A stretch of DNA of 64,000 nucleotides from JAHJQZ01 sp963676075 (GCA_963676075.2 CAXXNZ010000001.1:186001-250000), one strand, 5' to 3'; positions 6,581-15,778 are shown, numbered from the stretch's first letter. Notes: generated by a model not told the origin, from the letters alone. Numbers and translations are program-made.

Positions 6581-9043
6581 ATGATTCAAGGCGCTTGGCG
6601 GGCGGTACTCGGCTTTGTTGCGATAACGACTGTGCTCGGCATTTTGCCGGTTGCGGCAAGCGGTTTCCCTCCACTGGCGAAGGATGCGTCCTTGGCGCGC
6701 GAGGCGCGGATCGACATTGCGCAGATCGTTCCGATAGTGGTCGCGCCGTATCGCTGGATGGCTCGCAAGGCGTCGGATGGATCGGTTGTCCTATCCGGAT
6801 ACGAGCCGGACAGTGAGACCCAAGCCAGGCTGCTCGCCGCTGCCGGCGCGCAAGCGCTTGATGCCAGCTCGATCGCGAGTGGTGCTCCAGAAGGCTTTGC
6901 TTCGGATGCTGAAACGGCACTGGCGCTGCTGGCCTTGTTCGAAGAGGGGACTGCAGACCTGACCGGTTCAGAGTGGACTGTCACCGGCCGTGTGGGCACG
7001 GCGGGTTCGGCGGACGCGCTCAACGATCTGATTGACCGACGAAAGCTGACTGCAAAAGGCTGGGCGCTCGATATCGCGGTGCCGAATGCAGATTCGGTTG
7101 CCAGCGAAAGCGCGGATGCCACGGGTGAAGCAGGGGAAAGCCAGCAAGTTGCGGAACCCGAGACCGATGCCGCGATCGAAACACTGCCACGCGACAGTGC
7201 AACGGACGGTGACTCGATTGCGACTTTGGCGGTAGATGAAGCAGCTGTTCCCGCGTTCTCCTTTGCAGCAATGAAGCGGGGAGACAGCTGGCTGCTCGGC
7301 GGCGACGCGCCGATCGACGCCTTTCAGCGACTCGTCGACATTCATCTCGGCATCACCTCGAGTGGACGGCTTGCCGTCGTTCCCGGGCCAGAGGGTTTTG
7401 GTGTCTCGGCGCTGAAGGCACTTGATGTGCTGGCAACGCTCGAGAGCGGGCGAGTGCTTTTTGATGGCAGAAGCTGGACGCTGGACGGCGTCGCGGCGAG
7501 TGAAGACATCGCGGATGCAGCGAAGAAAGTTGCATCGGATGAAGGGGTTGACAGCACCATCTCAGTTTCCGCTTCCGGGAGCTCGGGCGTGGAACAGAGT
7601 GAGCCGATAGAGGTTGCTTCTTCCTCGGAGCCGGCGACCGAAGCGGTCGCGCCCGATGAGCCTGCCGACGAGACGCCAGCCTTGAACGTCGCCGAACCTG
7701 CTCCGGCGGGCAAGGAGATCTCGATTGAAGCGGACGCCGACGATGCCGGACCAGATGAGACATTGCCCGAGCCTGAGATGGCAGACTCGGAGATACCCGC
7801 GGTTGCCGGTGCAGAGGCGAAAGAGGATGACGCGGGAGCTGATGCTTCTCCTCCGGCGCGGGCTGAGTTCTCCGAACTCGGTCTGTCAACGGAGCCGCCC
7901 AAGCCTGAGGCCCCGCCGCCACCGCCAACTGTCACGCCGTTTATCTGGCAGGCTCAATTGCAGCCGGACGGCGCCATGGACTTTTCCGGCTATGTTCCGG
8001 CAGAAGCGTTGAAGCGCTATCTCGATATACGCAGCAATGGCGGCGAAAACGACACGATGCTTGCTAACGGCGCCCCCGAGGGGTTTGCCGGTGCCGTGCT
8101 GGCCGGACTTAATGCGCTGAGCGAACTCGATAGCGGTCGGCTCGATTTCGATGGCGGCAACTGGAGCCTCACCGGCGCGGCGGAAAGCGACGCGACCAAA
8201 TCGCGGGTGCTCGCCGCTCTCGGTCCGTTTGCCGAGAACTGGGTCGTCGCCATCGCGACGCCTGAGTTGCCCCCCGCGCCGCCGGCGCGTCCGACACCGC
8301 CGCCAGCGGTTGAAAAGGGTGCACCCGACTACGTCTTTGTCGCCGAAAAGACCTCTGAGGACGGTATCAAGCTCTCGGGCGACGTTCCGGCTGCTGCGAC
8401 GCGGGCCTATCTCGGCGTGATCGCCACCACCTCCGATACCGACGCGCTGACGGTCCGGCCAGATGCGCCCGGCGATTTCATTGCCGACGCTGTCGGGGGC
8501 CTGCGTGCCCTGATGACACTCGATAGTGGCAAGCTGGTCTACAAGGACTTCGGTTGGAGTCTTTCCGGAAAGTCGGCTTCCGACACAACCCGCGCCGCCG
8601 TTTCGGCTGCGGTTGGTTCATTGCCGGGCGGTATGGACTGGTCGGTCGATGTTGTGCCACCGACACCTTTCGAGATCTGCATGGCCGCCGTCTCTGCCTT
8701 CGATGAGCGCAATGCCATCCTGTTCAATACCGGCAGTTCCCGCATCACCGACGACTCGCTTCCGGCCATTGACGAGATCGCCCAAACCCTGAAGACCTGC
8801 CCGTCAGCGGTGGTTCATGTCGAAGGTCACACCGATTCCGATGGTGACGCCGATTCGAACCTTATCCTGTCGGTGTCGCGAGCCGAGGCGGTGGTCGACA
8901 AGCTGATCTCCCTTGGCGTTGGCGAGAGCCGGATCTACGCGATAGGCTATGGCGAGAGCGTGCCGATTGCCTCGAATGACACAAGTGACGGAAAGCGGCG
9001 CAATCGTCGCATTGTTATCACGGTGTCCGAAGAAGCGAATTAG
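6581..9043 (+). CDS. Exported protein with four internal repeats and a C-terminal OmpA domain
   Basis: Probable periplasmic or outer-membrane protein that binds peptidoglycan. Seen: signal-like N-terminus (residues 1-27); four copies of a roughly 85-residue unit at about 56-140, 224-310, 453-540 and 583-668, each running W/F-x-A...DG...L-S/G-G, then (G)APEGF or variant, then A-L-x-x-L-x-x-L-x-S-G-x-L-x-F-x-x-x-x-W-x-L-x-G; acidic, Ala/Glu/Pro-rich linkers between them, with a polyproline stretch near 445; and an OmpA-like domain (710-815) with NxxLSxxRA and a C-terminal RRNRRI. The cargo or partner of the repeats is unknown. It starts at ATG 6581 after AAGAGG. It precedes a 35-aa membrane protein. 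Confidence 0.85.
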   Translation: MIQGAWRAVLGFVAITTVLGILPVAASGFPPLAKDASLAREARIDIAQIVPIVVAPYRWMARKASDGSVVLSGYEPDSETQARLLAAAGAQALDASSIASGAPEGFASDAETALALLALFEEGTADLTGSEWTVTGRVGTAGSADALNDLIDRRKLTAKGWALDIAVPNADSVASESADATGEAGESQQVAEPETDAAIETLPRDSATDGDSIATLAVDEAAVPAFSFAAMKRGDSWLLGGDAPIDAFQRLVDIHLGITSSGRLAVVPGPEGFGVSALKALDVLATLESGRVLFDGRSWTLDGVAASEDIADAAKKVASDEGVDSTISVSASGSSGVEQSEPIEVASSSEPATEAVAPDEPADETPALNVAEPAPAGKEISIEADADDAGPDETLPEPEMADSEIPAVAGAEAKEDDAGADASPPARAEFSELGLSTEPPKPEAPPPPPTVTPFIWQAQLQPDGAMDFSGYVPAEALKRYLDIRSNGGENDTMLANGAPEGFAGAVLAGLNALSELDSGRLDFDGGNWSLTGAAESDATKSRVLAALGPFAENWVVAIATPELPPAPPARPTPPPAVEKGAPDYVFVAEKTSEDGIKLSGDVPAAATRAYLGVIATTSDTDALTVRPDAPGDFIADAVGGLRALMTLDSGKLVYKDFGWSLSGKSASDTTRAAVSAAVGSLPGGMDWSVDVVPPTPFEICMAAVSAFDERNAILFNTGSSRITDDSLPAIDEIAQTLKTCPSAVVHVEGHTDSDGDADSNLILSVSRAEAVVDKLISLGVGESRIYAIGYGESVPIASNDTSDGKRRNRRIVITVSEEAN

Positions 9044-9127
9044 GTGGCCTTGCGTTGAAGGCGTCTGTTGCGCGGGTAGGGGATCAGCATCCCCGACGCG
9101 GGAGCTGTGGCCGAGAAGGATGTGAAG

Positions 9128-9235
9128 ATGGATCTGTTGGTGGAACTGTTGACGCGATATTGGTTCTTTCTCGTCCTGGCACTGGCTATTGGAGCTGTCG
9201 CCGGCTGGTTTGCCGCGGCCGAGAAGCCCGTCTGA
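9128..9235 (+). CDS. 35-residue single-pass membrane protein
   Basis: Small ORF with a good ribosome binding site (GAAGGA, 8 bases before ATG). The peptide starts MDLLVELLTRYWFFLVLAL, continues AIGAVAGWFAAAEKPV and is one hydrophobic helix with a charged end. It sits 85 bases after the OmpA-domain gene and 45 before a membrane-anchored HHH protein whose own N-terminal helix has a similar G-x-x-x-G-W/F pattern, so the two may be co-expressed. Function unknown. GGGGA-TCAGCA-TCCCC at 9079-9094 could be a weak terminator between it and the OmpA-domain gene. Confidence 0.65.
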   Translation: MDLLVELLTRYWFFLVLALAIGAVAGWFAAAEKPV

Positions 9236-9279
9236 GCGCCTCTGCGAACAGACCAGGCCGAGAGTGAGGGAGTAGCACC

Positions 9280-9891
9280 ATGTTGAGCCAACCCTATGTC
9301 GTCGAAATGGCTGTGCTTTTGCTGTTCGCCTTCGTGCTCGGCGGCCTCGTCGGCTTCTGGGCGCGCCGCTGGTTCATGCCGTCCAGGGTGAGTGAAGCTT
9401 CGGAGACGACAGCGGATCAAGCGAACGCACCGCCTCCGGATCAGCACGTGCTCCCTGCCGAGGAGTCGGCGTCCGGTATTGCCGCGCAAATGCACGAATC
9501 CCCGGCTGCGGAACCTGATGCGGTCGCAATTGCAGACGCTTCGGCGGCCAAGCCGGCAGCAGCCAAGCCTGCAAAGACGACGCGCAAGCCCAAGCGCGCT
9601 TTGGCCCCCGAAGGACAGGCGTCCGATGCCTCTGGCGAAGCGGGGGAGGGCAAGCCAGCCCTGCTTGCCGCGGCGCGGGATGGCGCGCCGGATGATCTCA
9701 AGAAGATCAAGGGGATCGGGCCAAAGATCGAAAAGCTGCTGAACGGGCTTGGCATTTATCACTACGACCAGATTGCCGCTTGGGGCGCTACCGAGACTGC
9801 CTGGGTCGACGACAAGCTGTCCTTCCGTGGTCGCATCGATCGTGAGGGCTGGGTGAGCCAAGCAAAGGCGCTGGTGCAGTCAGGCTCCTAG
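9280..9891 (+). CDS. Membrane-anchored helix-hairpin-helix protein
   Basis: 203 aa with three parts: an N-terminal membrane helix (residues 9-30), a long Ala/Pro/Lys-rich linker (about 35-130), and a C-terminal domain starting DDLKKIKGIGPKIEKLLNGLG followed by YDQIAAW. The latter is the HHH-like domain also found fused to NuoE and to ribosomal protein L21 in alphaproteobacteria; its role there is not settled. KGIGPKIEKLL is a standard HHH DNA-binding hairpin, but attachment to a membrane linker makes nucleic-acid or protein binding at the membrane an inference. RBS: GAGGGAG ends 10 bases before the ATG. Confidence 0.75.
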   Translation: MLSQPYVVEMAVLLLFAFVLGGLVGFWARRWFMPSRVSEASETTADQANAPPPDQHVLPAEESASGIAAQMHESPAAEPDAVAIADASAAKPAAAKPAKTTRKPKRALAPEGQASDASGEAGEGKPALLAAARDGAPDDLKKIKGIGPKIEKLLNGLGIYHYDQIAAWGATETAWVDDKLSFRGRIDREGWVSQAKALVQSGS

Positions 9892-9928
9892 AGCCTGTCA
9901 GGTATTGTCTGAAGCAGCATCTTTGCTT

Positions 9929-10153
9929 CCTTCCCTTGTAGGGAAGGGGCGAACAGGACTTAGTCCTTGCCAAGTCCGTCGTGAACCTTGGTGGGGGCGA
10001 CAGCGCCGGCATTTGTGGCTCCACCCCACCCAACTCGACTTCGTCGAGCCCCCCTGCCATTCGGGCCTAGCCCTCAAGGCCTTCTTGCCTCCATTCTTGC
10101 CACTGGCACGAATGGCCCTTCGGGACGGCGCGAAGCCCCATCAAGGGGAGGGA
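9929..10153. repeat. Dispersed repeat family 1, copy A, with an internal insertion
   Basis: Starts with hairpin CCTTCCCT-TGT-AGGGAAGG (9929-9947), contains GGCTCCACCCCACCCAACTC and TCGACTTCGTCGAGC, and ends with CCCCATCAAGGGGAGGG. It matches 52108-52203 directly and 59492-59645 in the opposite orientation. Unlike them it carries about 80 extra bases bordered by the 8-bp inverted repeat GCCATTCG (10056-10063) / CGAATGGC (10109-10116). The whole gap 9892-10229 holds no gene. Confidence 0.85.
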
Positions 10154-10229
10154 GCAACTGGCGATTCCGGCAGAAAATGACCTGGTGTGGAGTTCTTTCC
10201 GTTCGGGGCAACGCAGTGCCGGACCCGGA

Positions 10230-11282
10230 TCAGGGCATGACGGTAAAGTCTGCAACCACCGGTAGATGATCGCTTCCCGCCGCCGCCGCGGTATGCAGAT
10301 CGGTCACCAGCACGTCGCCGCGCGTCATCAGGTGATCGAGCGGCAGAAAGGCCGGCGTCTCCCGCCATTCTCCCCTTATGGCCCAGAGCTTGGGGAATGT
10401 CGGCAGGTTGCGTGTCTGGCGGGTGAGATCATTGTCATGGGCGAAGCGCCTGAGCGCGTAGGACCACGGTGTCGAGTTGAAATCGCCGACCACGAGCAGA
10501 GCGCCAGAAAGCTCGCCCAGTTCATTGCCCAATCGCGTGAACTCAGTGCGCTGGCGCGCCGTCATCAGCGAAATCCGGGTCATCAGGTCGCCGTCCTCGC
10601 GCAAGGGGCTGACCTGCACCGGCCAATCGAGCTGAGTGGCAACCACGGTGAAGGGGGCACCTCCATCCGGGGCGAAACGCAGGGTCAGGATGCTGGTCCG
10701 GTTGTCGCTGTCGTGGTTGCACGGGTCGACTGCCGTGGAAGCGGATTCGAAGGGCAGGCGGGCGTAGATTGCGGTATTGGCGCGCTTTCCGCCGGTGCAG
10801 ACACGGAAATAGGGGTAGTCGGGCGTCAGCTTGTCGTGCAGCGTGTCGCGCTGCTCGGGAAAGTACTCGTCGATGGCGATGATGTCGGGATCTTCGCTCC
10901 GCACCATGGTGGCGACGGCGTCCATGTCGTAGTTCAGACCAAAGATGTTGTAGGTCATCAGCCGGTAGCTTGCGGCATTGGCCGGCGGTGCCGGACGGGC
11001 GAGGAAACCAGCGACGATTTCCGGCATGACAATGACACCGGAGGTCAGGAAACCGGTAGCGCTCAAGGCGATCATCAGGGCGCGGCTGCGTTGCTTGCGG
11101 AAAAACACGCTGGTCAGCAGCAGGCAGACAAGCGTTCCGGTAAACCACAGCGGCTGGAGATGATTAAACGCGTCGAGCAATGGCGAGGCGAAGCCGAAGG
11201 CGGCCAATATCGCTCCTGCGCTCAACCCTAGAGCCAGGAGGAAAAACGCGGCGCGTACCAGTCCGACCAGAAGCGACGTCAT
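10230..11282 (-). CDS. Membrane protein with endonuclease/exonuclease/phosphatase (EEP) domain
   Basis: N-terminal membrane part (about three hydrophobic segments in the first 100 residues) followed by a periplasm-facing EEP domain: TYNIFGLN (Asn), IIAIDEYFPEQ (catalytic Glu), VVGDFNSTPWS (Asp/Asn) and GSDHLPVVADF (Asp-His). Members of this architecture are annotated as EEP-family proteins; the substrate (phosphodiester, lipid or nucleic acid) is not predictable here. Start 11282 is preferred: GAGGAG lies upstream and it is only four bases from the stop of bpt, so the two are probably co-translated. A longer ORF to 11360 overlaps bpt. Confidence 0.8.
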   Translation of the reverse strand: MTSLLVGLVRAAFFLLALGLSAGAILAAFGFASPLLDAFNHLQPLWFTGTLVCLLLTSVFFRKQRSRALMIALSATGFLTSGVIVMPEIVAGFLARPAPPANAASYRLMTYNIFGLNYDMDAVATMVRSEDPDIIAIDEYFPEQRDTLHDKLTPDYPYFRVCTGGKRANTAIYARLPFESASTAVDPCNHDSDNRTSILTLRFAPDGGAPFTVVATQLDWPVQVSPLREDGDLMTRISLMTARQRTEFTRLGNELGELSGALLVVGDFNSTPWSYALRRFAHDNDLTRQTRNLPTFPKLWAIRGEWRETPAFLPLDHLMTRGDVLVTDLHTAAAAGSDHLPVVADFTVMP

Positions 11283-11286
11283 GGCG

Positions 11287-12036
11287 CTATTCGCTCTCCT
11301 CGGCTTCGGGATCGAGCGGGTGCCATCCGCTGGTTCCGATCTGCACCTCAAGCGGCGCAAAGCGGGCCTTGTAGGCCATTTTGGGTGAATTCTTCACCCA
11401 GTAGCCGAGATAGACATAGGCGAGACCGGATGCCGTGACCCGCGCGATGTGATCCAGGATCATGAAATTGCCGAGGCTGCGCCGGTCAAGTTCTGGGGCG
11501 AAGAACGAATAGACCATGGATAGCCCGTCGGGCAGCTGATCGGTCAGCGCCACGCCGACCAGCGGTTGGTCCGGCTCGCTCATCTCGCGGTACTCGATGA
11601 CATAGGTTTCGACCGGCGTATCCTCGATCATGTATTCGTAATCGACATAGCTCATCTGGGTCATGCCGCCGCCGAAATGGCGTGCCAGAAGATAGCGCTG
11701 GAACAGATCGTATTGCTCGGCACTGGCCCGTGCCGGCCTTACTTTGGCGGCGATGTCACCATTGCCGGCCAGGACGCGCTTGAGATTGCGGCTCGGCACG
11801 AAATGGCGGGCGTCAATGCGCACGGAGCGGCAGGCGGTGCAACCGTCGCAGGCCGGGCGATAGATGAGGTTCTGGCTGCGCCGGAAGCCGTGGTCGCTCA
11901 GAAGCGCATGCATCATTTGTGCCCGCCGTCCACTCAGATGCGTGAACAGCTTGCGCTCCTTGTACCCATCGAGATAGGGGCACTCGCTTTCCGTTGTCAG
12001 GAAGAATTGCGCCGTATCGGGCGCCTGCTGTGTCAT
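11287..12036 (-). CDS. bpt: Aspartate/glutamate leucyltransferase (N-end rule)
   Basis: Transfers leucine from Leu-tRNA to proteins with N-terminal Asp or Glu, marking them for ClpAP. Seen: the Cys-rich N-terminal ATE motif CPYLDGYKER and CDGCTACRSVRID, and the C-terminal ATE block GMTQMSYVDYE...YVYLGYWVKNSPKMAYK. Length 249 aa is normal for bacterial Bpt (eukaryotic Ate1-like fold). It is the first of two genes, followed 4 bases later by the EEP gene. In Hyphomicrobiales bpt is commonly near RDD and hemB genes, as here. Confidence 0.93.
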   Translation of the reverse strand: MTQQAPDTAQFFLTTESECPYLDGYKERKLFTHLSGRRAQMMHALLSDHGFRRSQNLIYRPACDGCTACRSVRIDARHFVPSRNLKRVLAGNGDIAAKVRPARASAEQYDLFQRYLLARHFGGGMTQMSYVDYEYMIEDTPVETYVIEYREMSEPDQPLVGVALTDQLPDGLSMVYSFFAPELDRRSLGNFMILDHIARVTASGLAYVYLGYWVKNSPKMAYKARFAPLEVQIGTSGWHPLDPEAEESE

Positions 12037-12151
12037 TTTGCGCGCCGAGACAGAATCTTGGCACCAATGGCCGGGTGTCCGGCCGGAGCGCCGGTCAGTT
12101 CCAACATCAAGGGCATGTCATACTCCCTGCCCAACTTCCACGCCATCAAGG

Positions 12152-13963
12152 TTAGACGCCATAATACCATGGCGCAACAACACTAAAGACGGCCCAGACG
12201 ATCAGAACCAGGGGCGCACCGGCTATGGCAAAATCGCGGAAGCGGTAGTGTCCGGCGCCCATCACCAGAAGATTGGTCTGGTAGCCGATGGGGGAGGCAA
12301 AGGACGCGTTTGCGCCGAGGATCACCGAAACGATCATGGGCAAGGGGTCGACACCGATCTGGTTGGCGGTTGCGATGGCGATGGGGGTGAACAGCACCGC
12401 CGTCGCATTGTTGGACAGGAAATTGGTCAGAACGGCGACGACGATGAACAGGCCGGCCATATAGACCGCCGGAGGCTGACCGGAAAGAATGCCGGTTGAG
12501 ACGGAAGCGATTGCCTCCGAGCCGCCGGTTGCCTGCATGGCGATTGCCATGGCGATCGAGGCGGCGACCAGCATGATGATGCGCCTGTCGAGCGTGCGTC
12601 CGGCCTGCCGGACGTTGAGGCAGCCGGTGACGATCATAGCAAAGGCGCCGGCCACGGCGGCGACCACCGTCGGCACAAACCCGGTGGCGATGGCCAGGAT
12701 GGTTGCCGCAAACACGGTCCAGGCGCGGGTGGTGCGGCCGGTCGGCTTGACCTCGGCGGCGCTCCATTCGAGCACGACAAGGTCCTGCAACCCGCGCATG
12801 CGTTCAAGCGCATTAGGCCGTCCGGCGATCAGCAGCACGTCGCCAGCTTCCAGACGCAGCTCGGACAGCAGTTGCCGCGGCATGCGGCTGCGGCGTTCGA
12901 CGCCGAGGATCAGCACTGAATGCTGGGCCATGAAGCCGGCCTGGTCGACGCCGTTGTTGACCAGACGCGAGCCCGGCGGCACCAGGGATTCGCACAAGAT
13001 GAAACTGTCGTCGCGGTCATCCTCGCCGATGGTGGCGCCGGCGTGATCGTCAAGCATGTGCCAGGCCCGAATGGCTTCGGTCAGGGTGGTGCGGGTCGCC
13101 GCGATGATGAGGGTGTCGCCGGGCTTGAGGGTGATGTCGTCGAACGGCGGCAGGAAGTCGTGGCGTCCGCGCCGCACGGTGCGGACCGTCATGTTGGTCA
13201 GCGTCGGGAACATGCCGGCGACGGTCTGTTCGCCGACAAGCGGGTGCTCGGGGCCGAGATGGATTTCGGTGATGAACTGGGTGCCGCGCTTATGTCCGGC
13301 ATTGGCCGTGTCCCGGCCTGGCAGAAGGCGCGGCACGACGAAATAGACATAGAGGCCACCGACCGCGGCCATGGCCAGGCCGGGCACGGCAAAAGACAGG
13401 AAAGTGACGGTTTCGACGCCGTTGTCACGGGCAACGCCCGCCGCAAGAAGGTTTGTCGATGAGCCGAGAATGGTGGTCATGCCGCCGAGAATGGTGAAAT
13501 AGCTCAGCGGCATCATGTAGTGCGAGGCCTGCAGGTTGCGCCGCATCAGCACCGCAGCCAACACAGGCATGAACACCACCACGACCGGGGTGTTGTTGAC
13601 GATCGAGGAAATGGCACCGGCGAGCAACAGGGCCACGCCGATGACGCGGGTCGGATACTTGGGCCAGAGATTTGTCAGGTATTTGGTCAGCTGGGCCAGG
13701 GATTCGGTCTGGATCAGCCCCTGACCGACCACGAGCAGGGCCAGGATGGTCAGCAAGGCGGGATTGGAAAAGCCGGAGAGCAGGCTTTCCGGCGCGATAT
13801 GGGCGCCGGGCATCAGCGAGGCTTCAACCATCAGCAAAACGATGGTGCCAAGCGAGATGACCTCGATGTTGGCCCACTCCATGGCAAAGCTGATCAGTGC
13901 CGCCGCGATGATCGCGAAGGTCGTCCACATCGGCAGCTGGTCAATGAATGTGCTGAGGTCCAT
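12152..13963 (-). CDS. SLC13-family permease with two TrkA-C (RCK_C) domains
   Basis: Inner-membrane anion or dicarboxylate/sulfate-type symporter. Seen: 603 aa; the two membrane halves carry the paired DASS/SLC13 signatures SSIVNNTP with LGSSTNLL in the first half and FLSNNATA with SPIGYQTNLL in the second; between them (about residues 205-390) are two soluble RCK_C modules with IHLGPEHPLVGEQT and LKPGDTLIIAA, then LRLEAGDVLLIAG. Substrate is not determined; sulfate, citrate-type acids and others are all known for this arrangement. The RBS before 13963 is weak. It stands between RDD and bpt on the same strand. Confidence 0.85.
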   Translation of the reverse strand: MDLSTFIDQLPMWTTFAIIAAALISFAMEWANIEVISLGTIVLLMVEASLMPGAHIAPESLLSGFSNPALLTILALLVVGQGLIQTESLAQLTKYLTNLWPKYPTRVIGVALLLAGAISSIVNNTPVVVVFMPVLAAVLMRRNLQASHYMMPLSYFTILGGMTTILGSSTNLLAAGVARDNGVETVTFLSFAVPGLAMAAVGGLYVYFVVPRLLPGRDTANAGHKRGTQFITEIHLGPEHPLVGEQTVAGMFPTLTNMTVRTVRRGRHDFLPPFDDITLKPGDTLIIAATRTTLTEAIRAWHMLDDHAGATIGEDDRDDSFILCESLVPPGSRLVNNGVDQAGFMAQHSVLILGVERRSRMPRQLLSELRLEAGDVLLIAGRPNALERMRGLQDLVVLEWSAAEVKPTGRTTRAWTVFAATILAIATGFVPTVVAAVAGAFAMIVTGCLNVRQAGRTLDRRIIMLVAASIAMAIAMQATGGSEAIASVSTGILSGQPPAVYMAGLFIVVAVLTNFLSNNATAVLFTPIAIATANQIGVDPLPMIVSVILGANASFASPIGYQTNLLVMGAGHYRFRDFAIAGAPLVLIVWAVFSVVAPWYYGV

Positions 13964-14108
13964 TTCGGACGGATCATGCCTGAGCCCTGAACGCGAACCA
14001 AGCGCATTCTTGAGGACGGATCATCTGCTTCCACAGGCACGCGTGCGGAGGGGCAGGTCGGGATATCTTATTCCGGCGACAGGGAAACTGCCGCCGGAGA
14101 AGAAAAGG

Positions 14109-14690
14109 TCAAGCAGTTTGGTAATTGCGCCAGTGCTGCCGCATCGGCGAATAGCGCACCATGAGAACGCCGAGGACCAGGTCGTGAAGCAGCTGCCGGC
14201 GCGGGGTGAACAGGGCCAGGAGCAGCGAAAACGGCGGCAGGACCCAACTCGTCAGCCAGAAGATCAACGGGTGGGCGAAAGCGCGCCAGCCGTCGAGCGG
14301 CATGCCGCGAGCCGGGGTGAGCACCAGGTCCATGGCCTGCATGCCAAGCGTGGCGCGACGATACGATCCGAGCGTTGCCCCATAATAGAGAATGATCGAC
14401 AGCAGGATGATAACCGGAGCGGCGATCAGACCAAGTCCGAGCGTCAGGATGCCGGCGAACAGCGCCACCAGCGCCGCAGCCGTCAGAACGACGGATAGGA
14501 CCACCACGTCAATGACGAAGGCAAGGACGCGGCGGGTCAGGATGGACTCGAACAGCTCGGGGGCAGAGTCCGGGTCAGGCAGCACGGTGTTCATTTTCGG
14601 GCCTTTCGGGGCGCCATCGGTGCGGAAAGCCGCGTCGGGCGGCATGGGCGACCGTCCCGGGTCGCGCCAATTGTCATTTGCAACCGCCAT
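14109..14690 (-). CDS. RDD family membrane protein
   Basis: 193-aa protein with the RDD motif in TRRVLAFVIDVVVL (Arg and Asp in the first membrane helix), a loop RRATLGMQAMDL typical of the family, and four hydrophobic segments. Role unknown in most bacteria; some RDD proteins act in ion transport. It lies 74 bases after hemB on the same strand, an arrangement common in this order. Start is uncertain: the ORF opens at 14690, but ATG 14594 has AAAGG 8 bases upstream and would remove a Pro/Gly-rich 32-residue tail. Confidence 0.82.
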   Translation of the reverse strand: MAVANDNWRDPGRSPMPPDAAFRTDGAPKGPKMNTVLPDPDSAPELFESILTRRVLAFVIDVVVLSVVLTAAALVALFAGILTLGLGLIAAPVIILLSIILYYGATLGSYRRATLGMQAMDLVLTPARGMPLDGWRAFAHPLIFWLTSWVLPPFSLLLALFTPRRQLLHDLVLGVLMVRYSPMRQHWRNYQTA

Positions 14691-14764
14691 GCCGGGCAGC
14701 GGGCGGCGGTTCGGACAACACTCAGATGGGCATGGCTCCGCGGCCCTGCAAGAGCGGGTTCACT

Positions 14765-15778
14765 TCATTCGGCAAGCAATCGCGCGGCTTCCAGGGCAAA
14801 ATAGCTGAGCACAGTGTCGCAGCCGGCGCGCTTGAAGGCCCACAGGCTCTCCATCATTGCCGCTTTGCCATCCAATGCTCCGGCTTCGGCGGCGAAGCGG
14901 ATCATGGCGTACTCACCCGAGACCTGGTAGGCGGCGACCGGTACGTTGAAATTGTCCTTCACGCGCCGCACCATGTCGAGATAGGGCAGGCCGGGCTTGA
15001 CCATGACCATGTCGGCGCCTTCGGCGATGTCCTGAGCAACTTCGCGCAAGCCCTCCTCGGTATTGGCATAATCGAGCTGGTAGGTGCGCTTGTCGCCGAT
15101 GAGGCGGTCGCCCGAGCCGACGGCCTCGCGGAAGGGGCCGTAAAAGCACGACGCATATTTGGCTGAGTAGGCCATGATCATCGTGTTCTCAAACCCGGCG
15201 GCATCGAGTTCGGCACGGATGGCGCCAACGCGGCCGTCCATCATGTCGGATGGCGCAATGATATCGGCGCCGGCACGGGCCTGGGCCGTGGCCGACTTGA
15301 CCATCACCGCGACGGTTTCGTCGTTGAGGATTTTGCCGTCGCGGACCAATCCGTCCTGGCCATTGGCAGAATACTCGTCGAGCGCCGTGTCGGCGATCAG
15401 GCCGATTTCGGGCACGGCGTCCTTGATGGCGCTCAGCGCTCTGCACATCAGATTGTCAGGATTGAAGGCTTCTTCGGCATCCTCGGAGCGCAGATGGCCG
15501 GGGGTGTTGGGGAACAGCGCCAGCGCCGGGATGCCGGCATCGGCCGCCTCGCGTGCCGCCTTCACCGCCAGGTCAATGCTCAGCCGGTCGACGCCGGGCA
15601 TGGATGCGATGGCGCTGCGCTCGTTCTGGCCTTCGATAATAAAGAGCGGCCAGATGAAATCGGCAGGTGTCAGGGTTGTTTCGCGCACCATGGCACGGGT
15701 CCAGCCGGCCTGGCGCAGGCGTCTTTGCCGTACGCCGCCAAGAAAGGACATGTCGTGGCGAGGCCAATCAGCCGGCAT
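14765..15778 (-). CDS. hemB: Porphobilinogen synthase (delta-aminolevulinate dehydratase)
   Basis: Condenses two 5-aminolevulinates to porphobilinogen, the second step of haem synthesis. Seen: RRLRQAGWTRAMVRE near the N-terminus, LFIIEGQ, Asp/Ser-rich ALFPN block, IIAPSDMMDGRVGAIR, the first Schiff-base lysine in SAKYASCFYGPFREA and the second in MVMVKPGLPYLD. Length 337 aa is normal. The start at 15778 is supported by GGGAG 8 bases upstream; a longer ORF to 15889 would run back over the divergent DUF6163-type gene promoter. It lacks the cysteine-rich zinc site of the E. coli type (DMMDGR region), suggesting the Mg/K-dependent subgroup. Confidence 0.95.
   Translation of the reverse strand: MPADWPRHDMSFLGGVRQRRLRQAGWTRAMVRETTLTPADFIWPLFIIEGQNERSAIASMPGVDRLSIDLAVKAAREAADAGIPALALFPNTPGHLRSEDAEEAFNPDNLMCRALSAIKDAVPEIGLIADTALDEYSANGQDGLVRDGKILNDETVAVMVKSATAQARAGADIIAPSDMMDGRVGAIRAELDAAGFENTMIMAYSAKYASCFYGPFREAVGSGDRLIGDKRTYQLDYANTEEGLREVAQDIAEGADMVMVKPGLPYLDMVRRVKDNFNVPVAAYQVSGEYAMIRFAAEAGALDGKAAMMESLWAFKRAGCDTVLSYFALEAARLLAE

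Noticed and set aside
4893..6920. 675-codon ORF antisense to the porin gene
   Set aside because: Low-complexity shadow of the porin and the OmpA-domain gene; no RBS or domain.
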